A stretch of 64,000 bases of DNA, from assembly GCA_025345505.1 (NCBI GenBank), contig JANVCC010000018.1, positions 7,488,316 to 7,552,315 of the forward strand, written 5' to 3'. Source of the DNA: Todiramphus chloris collaris. Its lineage: Eukaryota > Chordata > Aves > Coraciiformes > Alcedinidae. Below the pieces are notes generated by a model. The model was not told where the DNA came from and ran no database searches. It saw only the letters and a list, made by a program, of their open reading frames with translations. Of this stretch, positions 51,285-61,478 are shown one piece after another; within the stretch, counting starts at the first letter, position 1, and every line of letters starts with the position of its first letter. The position numbers were made by a program, and so were the translations under genes.

Positions 51285-51440
51285 CTCATGGTCCAGTGGA
51301 CAGCACACTGCACAGGGAGCTAGGAGATTTCTGCTGTTCTTCCAACTCTTACACTCTTGCTGATTAAACAGCTTAAACAGGTCACATGAGCTTCAGCTTC
51401 CCAGTAATACAATGGAGATCATTAAGTAACATATAAATAG
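51285..51440 (+). repeat. Probable MIR/CORE-SINE relic
   Basis: Blocks match the MIR-type SINE in order. There is a tRNA-like head (GTCCAGTGGACAGCACACTG, near 51291-51310) and 'ggagctaggaga' matching GGAGTCAGGAGA. Then 'aacaggtcacatgagcttca' and 'gcttcccagtaatacaatgg' match the stretch TGGGCAAGTCACTTAACC-TC-TCAGTTTCCC-TCTGTAAAATGG. 'agatcattaagtaac' corresponds to the following GATAATAATA-TAC. The promoter B-box is not well kept. Such copies are ancient in birds and no longer mobile. Confidence 0.7.
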
Positions 51441-54400
51441 TGTTAGAGGTGCAGTATTCTGAGGAAAAATACAGCAAAAATTGAGATCAAACTTCTTTGT
51501 TCTTGTTCAGTTAGGAACGGTGACCCTCCTCAATGAAGTGTTGTGACCTTATGTAAGACATGGGGTCACGAGCCTGAGGGAAATTCAATTGCGAACATGG
51601 GGTTGTAAGTCTAGAAATAGAACCAGACAAGTATTTATGGCAAGAGGTTGCAGGAAGCTGAACTAGAAGTTATTACTATCAAGACTGCAGCTAGAACTTT
51701 TCAATGTGCATGAAGTCCCTGATAAAACATAGAGGAAACCAGTTTGAAAGTCTCTTAATGCCTCTCTTTCTGGTCCTTTCTTAGGGTCAGTTCTCTGAAC
51801 TCTCCAATTAGATTTTCCATGTTTGTTTTTTATTTAATTTTTTCTTGGCAAATCAGGACTAGTACTCTTTAGACTATGACGGAGATATGAAGAAACTTAA
51901 GTCTGCCATGGACAAATTATGAAAGATTGCCTACATAGTAGGAAAAGTATATAATTTCAAAAATCTAGAAAAATGTCCACATTCTAATTCAAAGACATCA
52001 TCAGACCTGAAGCAATGTATAAAACTAAACCCTGTACTACAGTAAAGAATTTAAATCCATGTCACTGTGTTTATGCCATGTTTAATGACATCCTTTTTAT
52101 GTTTGCCTAGATTACACATACACATCAGACTGTCTCATCCTCCTATCTACTTATGGACTTCACAGCATGAAACACATACTGAATTTGTGATCAGTCTGTC
52201 TTGTAGGTGTAGACAACAGAAAAGTCTGAATGGTCTTCCTCCCATTTGCTTACATGTTCTTTCACAGACCATGTCTCAGTAGTCATACAAGTTTTGATAC
52301 TATAGCTGGTTTTATGTATCTTGAAAGAGAAGTAAGCTCAATAACATTTCATACCAAGAAAACATGGAAACAGAGAAAGCCAACTGGGATCAGATAAATG
52401 TTGTGTCCCTGTCTCCAACAGTGTCATAAGGTAGGAAAGCACATGAATCTGCCTGCTCTCTGTTTCTAATCCATTTATACTTTCCCTTTGTACTCACATG
52501 AAGCTGTTTATTCACTTTTTCATGTTTGGGGGGTGTGCTGACACTGTCTCCTACCACTGTATTGCTTTGGCAGGGAGTTCAAAAAGTTTGCAACCCTCCA
52601 TGTGTAGGGTTTCACTTTTTGACCTTGTAAGAACTGAACTGCAGATGAACTGTACATTGTAAGCATTGAACTGCAATAAAAATTGTGACCTGTTTTACCA
52701 CTAACCAATGCTTTTGTGAACTCTTGTCCATGGTCAGACTTAAAAAAAAACTTTCTGTACAGTTATACTAACTGTCTTTTTTTGGAGGAGGAGGGTATGG
52801 CATGCAGGTCAGGCTCTTTCTGGGAGCACTATGTAAAGAGTAAAGGACAATGTTAAAGAAAATGATCAGCTCCATTTCTTCCATAAGAAAACAGAGGAAA
52901 AACAGCACGTCTACTTAACTGGGACAATTTCACATGACTGATTCAGAGCAATTCATTTCAATTACTCTGATCATCAGATAAATAGCACATCTGGTAGTGT
53001 CTGCAAACTAATCATTAACAGGTGTGAATTGGTGTCTGCAAGCATATATTTCCTACTGTGTGGCCCTTTGTTCACTTCAGGACACTTCTTAATTAGAGAG
53101 AAGTCTGAACCACAAGCCTTTAGATGTGGATCTGTTCTTTGAACACCCCTAAAATCAGCACTTTGTACATCGGGTTGTTATTTAGAGAAAAGATCTCAAA
53201 AAAAAAAAAGTCAGTTTCATATCTCTGAACAAGCATTCATTGCCCAATTCTGACTCATTGGTATTATTTTGGGATTTTAGCTTCTGTGTACAACAATGAC
53301 ATATATGATTCATCTGATATGTTCACAGCCTGTGGTACTTATGGTAGAAATGACATCCATTGCTGTTGTCAAGAGCATGTGAGTAAAAGTTTCCATTATA
53401 AATGTATGACCTACTGCCATTGTTGCTGCTGGATGACAGTTGTCATCCAAGTATTTAAGAAGAGGCATCAGAAGACTTTAGGGATGTGTACAAAAAACAC
53501 GAAAAAAAGAGGAAACAGAACTGGTATGTAATAGTATGTGAGCTGACAAAGATTTGCTGTTCCTGTGTCAGCCAATTTGAATCTAGGTGGAGGATATTTT
53601 TCCATTTCATTCTCAACCCTTATCTGACCTACTGCAATTAAACTCCACATGTTTGTTTTAAAGCTCTGTCTCAAGAAGATTAATCATGCACTAGGGTGTA
53701 GTCATACACCAAAGCTGTGTGGCTAACTTTGCTAACCTGCTTTAAAAATGGTTATGCACATTTTTTTGAATTTGGCAGTTTAAGTAAACCTTAAAGTAAA
53801 TGTAAGCAACTAGACTTTGTGAGCTTCTGTTTTTCTGTTTATGAAGATGTGAGTTTTAATATGGACTAAGAATGTAGTTTGCATTAGAATTTGTGATTCA
53901 AGGGCCATGGGGGAAAAATAAAGTACATAAATGTTAGGTTTTCATCCCTATTTACGAAGCTAATGTTGCAAAGTACCACCTCTGCAGGAGAGCTCTTCTC
54001 TGTGAATATTGGTTGGTGTCATCCAAGAGACAGATGGTGGACAATCAATTTAGATTAAAAATAATCCCAGCACAGTCAGTAAAGATTTCACCTTATTTAT
54101 CAGTTTAACTCTTTCATGATTCATTTCAGACAGGGTGAAGGAAATTTGGAATTTTCAATTTAAGAGACATGAATACATTATTGCTATTTTTTTTTTTTTA
54201 CTAGAGAAATCTACACAAAATAAAACCTCAAATGGACAAGAAAAGACAGTTCATAGGTCAATATTTAAGGAGAGGATTAAACTGCACAAATAAAACAGAT
54301 GATGAAAGGAAACATTTTTGCCTGTAGAGCAGGTTAAACAAAGTGCTTTTAAAACCTGAGAGGAATATCCTAAGAAAACCCACTAGCTAAACGAGTGGTT

Positions 54401-57159
54401 TATGTAGCATTTGGTTTTTCTGATCAATTAGGCCACATCAGAAATTACATCAGGAAACTATAATGCAAAAACAAAAACAAGGGACCAAGACATCTTGGCA
54501 AACATAAAAAAGATCAAAATGAAGAAATGTAAGATAAGAAACCAAAGGCTGAGAAGTAGCTGAGGCTTAACAGAGGTCCTTTTGGGCTGAAAAACATATT
54601 AATTTATTAATCGAGTTAGTAGCAACAAAACTCAGTTGTTTAGTTAAAAATACGAGAAAATGTCCCAGAGGTTTGGATCTGGTTCTCTATAGCATTAAAT
54701 TTTCAGTATGGTATCTGGCCAGCTAGCACCTTCCCCAAAACTTCCAGGCATGGTTCGGGAGTTAGCACAGACAAAGGATAATTATCAGAAAGCAGTTTGC
54801 ATATGTCCACTTGAGTTTAGAATATTTAAATGTATACAGACCTGGCCATGAAGCCTCAGGACCAGAAAATAACCACGTGCCTGTTTTGTTTATGATATAG
54901 GTGTGGCCACAAGCTATGTAAACTCCATGATTATCATAAAATAGGAAGTGTTGCTGTGAGCAGGAATGCTGGGCAGTTGTGTGAGGTATCAGACAACTGT
55001 GATTATATTTGTTCAACTAGGCAAAATGAGTATAAAACTGCTATTTTGATTTGGGGACACTTTACTCTCACTTCACACTGCTCTAAGTGTCTGCTCAATT
55101 TCCAGGAAAATTGGAATGATGTCTTATGGTCCAATGATATGGAGCAAAGAGACACTGATGATAGAAAAATACTAGAGAAAAGAGTTTATTTGAGATTTTA
55201 TTTTTTTTTCTTTTTCTTTTATTTGTTATACTTCTGAAATATCATAATTTTCAAGTCCTTCTTGGAACATTCTGGATATAGACTCAAGTACACTTGTTCA
55301 ATTTAAAAAGATGAAAACTGCTGTGATATAACAACAGACTACTGAAGCTTCAGTACTGCACATATGTGAAGGCCCAGGAAGTCAGTAGCAGTACAAAAAG
55401 TTATAAATTTGTGTGAAAATCAGAATAAGGGGGGAACAAAACTTGTGTTTCAGTAGAGTTTAAAGAGGTAAGAAGTTATTACTAATAATAAATTAAAACA
55501 CATCAATTTAGTGAAAGATCAGAAAATATTGATTTAGTTTTTCTTCTCTTTTTAATCATACCCAGCTGAACTATTTTGCAGAGTTAACAGAGTAATGGTT
55601 TCAAAGCACAGTAATAGAAATTTCTTCTTCCTAAGGAGAAAACATACTTCGAAGAATGCCAAAATAACGCAGAAAACAGATCTCCATGGAACAAATTGAA
55701 GAATCCTCTGGAATGCAAAGACTAAAGATGCAATTCTTGTGCTGTGAAAAAGCCTTTTCCTCAGCTTCTAAAGTTTTCCCTTGATTATCTGCAGAATGAA
55801 ATAGAATGTTTGTATGAGGCAGAGCACATCATGCACTGTAAGGAGGAGAGTCAGTAATGGGTGGGAAACTACATGATCTAATCTGCAGACTGCACATTTT
55901 CAAATGCCACAGTCTCAATTATGTTGAATTCAAAGCAAAATTGAAACTCTCCCTGTTCCTGCAAATCCCATCCTATCAACCACTATCTGGATTTGCTTGA
56001 GGGACCTTCTAAATAAATAATAATAATAAATAAAGGAGTTGGGTTAAGTCATATATATGTTTTTAGAACAGCTATCGTTATTTTGAAACGAAATGGGGGC
56101 TTATGGCATGGACACTCTTTTGTTAAAGTTAATGTACCTTGAAATCTTTCGACTCAGCACAGCAGACTGTCAAAGGTGCTTAAAAAAATAGTCCAATATT
56201 TCCCAAAGCTCTTTCTGCAAGAGGGGTCTTGAATGAAATGATAACAACCACAACCCCAATATTGTTTACAGAAATACAGCTTTTCACTGCAGAGGAATCA
56301 CAGTGAAACTTGAGGGCAGAAGGAATATGAAACAAGACAAAGACTTTTGTTCATGATTCCTGGAAATTACTAAAAGTTCAAAATTGTGTCTATATATTAC
56401 TTTTTTTTTCCTGAGTTCATTCAAATAGAGGTGATAGTGTGATGAGTTCCTTGTAAAGGTTCCTTTTTCTCATCCTAGAATCCTATTGCTTTCTCAGTTT
56501 GAAGATAGAGTTATTTTCCCATCCCCAGGATTTTGTGCTCCTAGATGTAGGGCTCCCCACATTCAAATATCTACATCTTCTGTTTCCCTGAACTACCTCA
56601 GTACCTCAGGAGTGTGCTTCTGGGAAGCAGGGTATTTAGGTTTGGCATCCTTATGATGGGATGATAGCTTCTGGATTTTTATACACTGTTACATGTCTTG
56701 CCCATCACAACATCTCCTCCTTGTCTGCTGTTGTGGTGTGGAAACATATACAGTCATTGCACTATCTGCTCTTCAAAGCATTATTGGTTTACATTAATGA
56801 CAGTCCGAGTACAGCAAAACTGGGCAACTCTGGGGCTGTAAGTAAAATTAATGTACTTAAGGAACTTGAAAATCTCTCTCAGTGAATTCTGGGTCATGGT
56901 CATACTTAGTACCTACTTTTTCAGAGTAGCATGTGAGTGTGTGAACATCTACAGTTTTTTGTGGTCCAAAACAAAGATGCTGACAGAACTTTTTGTCCTG
57001 TAATGTTGATTGATGAAATTGCTTTCCTTAAGCTTTAATGTTTACATTCTACCTAAGTACTCTCCTAGGTTGGAAAGCAGATAGTCTGAATGTTATCCTT
57101 CATCTCTTTATGCTTCAGTCATGATAACAACAGTGTTGTGAAGAAAAACATATACCACA
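51441..57159. other. Unique AT-rich DNA, no gene seen
   Basis: No gene can be supported over 5.7 kb. A 98-bp stretch at 53281-53378 has splice-like borders and is discussed among the findings. T-runs lie at about 54188-54199 and 55201-55226, and TAA repeats near 56013-56030. Confidence 0.6.
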
Positions 57160-58208
57160 TTCTATCTGTAGCTGAGGTACTCAGCAAATTTCTTGCCTCA
57201 GTCTTCATGGGCAACTTCTCTTCTCACACCTCCCAAGCATATGGACTGCAAGACAGGAACCAGAGGGGAAAAGTCCATCCCAGTGTAAGGGAAGATCAGG
57301 TTTGTGACCACCTGAGGAGCCTGAAAAAAAGTCTGTGAGACATGATGAGATGCATCCCAGAGTCCTGAGAGTATTGGCTGATGTAGTTGCCAAGCCACTC
57401 TCCATGATATTTGAAAAGTCTTGGCAGTTAGGTGAAGTCCCTTGTGACTGGAAAAAGGGGAAAATTGAACAAATTTTTAAAAAGAGTAGAAAGGAGGACC
57501 CTGGGAACTACTCATATGCTAGCCTCACCTTTTGCCTAGGAAGATCAAGCAACAAATCCTCCTAGAAGCTCTCTCCTAAGGCACACAGAGGACAGGGAGG
57601 TGCTTCAGGACAGCCAGCATCACTTTACCAAAGGCAAATCCTGCCTGATTAACCTAGTGGCCTTCTATGATGGAATGACTACATCAGTGGACAATGGAAG
57701 AGCTATGGAAGTGGTCTATCCGGACTTCTGTAAGGCATTTAACTCAGTCTCCCATAATATCCTTCTCTCTAAATTGGAGAGGTATAGATTTGAAGGGTGA
57801 ACCTCTCAAAGGATAAGGAATTGGTTGGATGGTTGTATCCAGAAGGTAGTGGTCAATGGCTTGATGTCCAAATGGAGACTGGTGAAAATTGGTGTAGGTA
57901 CTGTTTTTATCAGGGCCTATTGTAACAGGACAAGGGATGATGGTTTTAAACTAAAAGAGGGTAGGCTTAGACTGGATATAAGGAAGAAATCTTTTACAGT
58001 GAGGGTGGTGAAACACTGGAACTAGTTGCCCAAAGAAGTGGTAGATGTCCTGTCCCTGGAAACGTTCAAGGTCGTGTTTGACAGGGCTCTGAACAACCAG
58101 ATTTAGTTGAAGATGTCCTTGCTGATTGCAGGGGGATTGGACTAAATGGTCTTTAAAGGTCCCTTATGATCCAAACCCTTCTGTGAGTCTGTGATTCTAC
58201 AATTCTAG
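57160..58208 (+). mobile_element. CR1 LINE, reverse transcriptase to 3' end, with internal deletion
   Basis: This is the longest CR1 here. EVLSKFLASVF (near 57170) begins the region before the reverse transcriptase. HPRVLRVLADVVAKPLS, then FEKSWQLGEVPCDWKKG and EDPGNY lie at 57355-57515. [18 protein letters not shown] and [17 protein letters not shown] follow at 57620-57770, where CR1 normally has YLDFCKAFDTVPHNILL, so a conserved Asp of palm motif A is now Asn. After NGLMSKWR (about 57857-57880) the sequence jumps at about 57900 to the C-terminal RLRLDIRKKSFTVRVVKHWN, so several hundred bases of the palm (including the FADD catalytic motif) and thumb are missing. It ends with the 3' UTR and a CR1 tail (ctgtgattctacaattct). 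It carries stops and frame changes and is inactive. Confidence 0.95.
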
Positions 58209-59419
58209 TTATTCAACTGCTAAGAAAACTGAGCAGATAGTACAGATCCGTGAACATGTTAAAAAGCAAAATTACAAAAATTGTGAGGAACCTTAGATTG
58301 TTGTTATTACTGCAATTATGTTTATATTACAGTAGGACCCAGAAACTAGAAGACTCACCTCAATTTATGAAATTCCCTACAAACACCAGCCAAAAGCTTG
58401 CTGCATAAAACCACATGTAGAACATGCAGGTGACAAGAAAGAGCAAGAAGATATACAGCACAGGAAGAAAAGGAAACAAAAAAAATACTATAGGCAATAA
58501 TGTTAGTATTATTACAGTTTATTTACACAAAGTATTTTTATAAGCATAACATCAAAAGACAGACTTGGAGAAGGGACTTGAAGGAAAGCAATGATTTTAC
58601 TTCGGAGTGTTTATTCCACATATGAACAACATGAAAGTAACTGCTTGAGAATGAATCAAGTATGTGATGGAGGATATTATCAGAAACTGATTATAAGTGT
58701 GAGAGAATCTCTTTTTTGTCTAGGAGAGATAAAGTGGGATTAGATTATGAACACAAAACAACATAAATTTGATACTGAAGAGGAGTCACAAGCAAACTGT
58801 CAATAGAACAGTGCATGATCAAAGGGTAGGGAAATGCTATATAGAGCAGCTTTTCACAGCAGAGCAAGGCTACTTCTGTTGAGCAGAATGCAGAAGGACC
58901 AGAGCTTTGACTGTGTGGATGGACAGATAAAGACTAATATTGCATGCAGAACACATGTGAGAAAATTAGGAATAGTTTGAATTTAAGAAATAAAACATGA
59001 CAAACCATGTTAGAAGTTCAGGTGATTGGCAGAATGGCAGATATGTCCACAACATTAAAAAGGGTTGGTAGAGACATGTCTGGAGATAAGGAGTCATTTC
59101 AATAATGGCCAGATGGAGCTGTTCAGTGAGGGATATCATGGGTATTTGGTATCGAAAGGGACTATATAGTAATACTGAGACAAGTGTACCATCCAGACAG
59201 AGCTGTTCTTAATTGTAACTTGCAGATGGTGAGGTTGGGGTGTGTGAGTGGGAAGAAACAGGAACAATACTTGAATATTATGAACTTTCCCATAGGAAGC
59301 TAGTTAGAATGTGAGGGATTTTCTCTAAAGAACAAGCTGAAAGAACTGCTGGAAGTATAAGAAAACTGGAAGAGGGGATGATCATACAAGCCAGAGAAAA
59401 ACACTTCAGGACAAGGAGC
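58209..59419. other. Unique AT-rich DNA, no gene seen
   Basis: No gene or repeat family recognised between the CR1 tail and the LTR. Confidence 0.65.
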
Positions 59420-60136
59420 TGTCCTGGTTTGAGTTAGAACAATTTTGTTCAGTGATTTTACTTTTCTGCTAGGTCTCCTCTAAGTGACTGTGCTTTCTGA
59501 AGTTAACAGCATATTTCTGCAGTGTCTGCTTCTAGCAGTGATAACACTCAATGTTTATAGTTACTACCAAGGATTGATGTGCAGGCCAAGATCACTGCTA
59601 CATCTTGTGTACCATTTGGGGGTACAGAAAATAAAAGGCGACACCCACAGGGAGGAGTGGGAAGGACAGGTGACCAACGAAGGATTCCATCCTATATATG
59701 TCATATTCAGTGTAAAGCTGAGGGATGACAAGGGTCAAACTCTCTCTTCTTCTACAGCCAGAATATGAGGAGGACTCTGTCTATTCTACCTTTGGTCCTG
59801 ATCTGTGTGTTCCTTAATCCAGTTCCAGAATCCAGCTCCTGAATCTGGTTCCTGTCTGTTGCTGAGTCCAGTCTGGGACTTCCCCAGTGCCTACTCCACA
59901 GCACCAGTGATGACAGTGATATAATTGCCATCAGGAGGGTTGTATTCAATACTGGTTTTGTATATTTTTGTATACATTCCTTTTTATTATTATTATTTTC
60001 ATTAAAGCTATTCTAGCTTTCTTTTGTAATTCATAAGTGTCTCTTCCTTATTGTCTTCTCCTTTGGAGAGGGAGAGGGATTAACAGAGAGCATCTGTTAG
60101 AGGTCTAGAAGCTGGCCCTGACCCTAAACCTTGACA
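59420..60136 (+). mobile_element. Solo LTR of an endogenous retrovirus (copy 2 of the 23.4-kb family)
   Basis: It opens TGTCCTGGTTTGAG and closes ACCTTGACA, so it has the TGTC...GACA inverted ends. Its length (717 bp) and all main blocks match the LTR at 23353-24076 in the same orientation, including the TATA-like 'ggattccatcctatatatg' near 59680, 'gataattgccatcagg'-type words and a TTTTCATTAAAGC word near 60000 in the polyadenylation region. The bases directly outside do not form a clean 5-bp duplication. AGGAGC at 59414-59419 recurs at 60141-60146, four bases out. No internal retroviral sequence adjoins it. Eyeballing suggests roughly three-quarters identity with copy 1, so these are separate old insertions. 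Confidence 0.83.
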
Positions 60137-60994
60137 AAGCAGGAGCAACAGCCATGCAGGGTTTTCTCAAAAGGGAGCACTCTTATCTCAAGTTTTGACA
60201 ATGAAGAAAATTATGACTGGTGATCATACATCTACCACCAATATTGTTATTATATCAGCATGCCTGCCCAGTATAAATAAAGACTATTCAGGAAGGATAC
60301 ATTGCTGAGTTGCTTTCTAACAGCATCATAGAAATCCTTCCAGTAAGAATATACTATGATATATCCAATATAATTTAAACTTTACTTCATTTACTTTAAT
60401 TATAAATATTACACACTTCTAGTGTTGACTCAAGCATACGTAATTACTATATCCATTGGCTTAAGAAGTTACTTACCTGGATATCTGCCTTGTGTCCATG
60501 GAAAGACTGGCTGATCACTAGGAGAAAAAGTGTCTGAACCATGTCAGCTTATAGGTTTACAGTCTGGCATATTAATGTAAATCAACACTGATTTCATTTT
60601 ACCTCTGGCAGTGCAGAAGTTGCTTCATCATCAATTTTGTACTCTAGGGATGGTAACTTTTTGAAGGCAGGTTGGGTAGGTGAAACAAAATGGAACAGTT
60701 GGTAGGACTTCACTCAGGGTTTTAAGTGCAGCAGCCCCAGATCTAACTTTAAGGTAACATTCTCTGAAAGTCCTGAAATTGTAGATTGGTTACAATGTAC
60801 TACAGAAAAGGAATTACAGTAAGAATGTAAGAACAGAGTTAATGCTTCACCAAGTATGTCTAACCCAGTCACTTGAATTCAACAGTGGCTATACTAGATG
60901 TCTAGGGAAAAGTATGCTATTTGTAATACTTCCCGGTGCTCACTCAGCCTCTGATTTTTTTCTGCTTAGTGAGTGACCTGAGCCTACTGTAATT
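60137..60994. other. Unique DNA, no gene seen
   Basis: No gene or repeat family recognised between the LTR and the next CR1 copy. Confidence 0.65.
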
Positions 60995-61478
60995 TAGAAT
61001 AGAATTACTGAGGATGGAAAAGACCTCTGAGATCAAGTTCAGCCTATGACCTAACACCACCACTTCATCTAGACCATGGCACTAAGTGCCACATCCAACT
61101 TTTCTTCAAACATATCCAGGGATGGTGACTCCACCACCTCCCTGGGCAGTCCATTCCAATGTCTGCTCACTGTCTCTGTCAGGAAGTGCATCCTGATATC
61201 CAACCGAAACCTCCCCTGACACAGCCTCAGGCCATACCCTCTCATCCTGTCACTAGTTGCCTGGGAGAAGAGCCCAACCCCCACCTGACTACAACCTCCC
61301 TTCAGGTAGTGGTAGAGAGTGACAAGGTCCCCCCTGAGTCTCCTCTTCTTCAGGCTAAACAACCCCAGCTCCCTCAGCCTCTCCTCATAAGACTTTCCTT
61401 CCTGTCCCTTCACCAGCCTCGTTCCTCTCTTCTGGACCCGCTCCAGAACCTCAATATCCTTCTTGAAGTGAGGGTCAT
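60995..61478 (-). mobile_element. CR1 LINE 3' end with an open C-terminal ORF2 frame
   Basis: The plus strand begins with TAGAATAGAATTACTG (the reversed CR1 tail) and continues through the reversed 3' UTR into ORF2. On the minus strand a frame stays open and reads [60 protein letters not shown], then [13 protein letters not shown] and [20 protein letters not shown], the canonical CR1 ORF2 C-terminus, ending near 61071. The copy is 5'-truncated upstream of HFKKD. About 135 codons without a stop or shift make it the youngest-looking LINE in the window. It cannot move by itself, as the catalytic domains are absent. Confidence 0.96.

Noticed and set aside
23353-60136. The two related LTRs at 23.4 and 59.4 kb as the ends of one provirus
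   Set aside because: They lie 36 kb apart, differ a lot from each other, and the DNA between them is ordinary genomic sequence with unrelated repeats. Copy 1 has its own target duplication.
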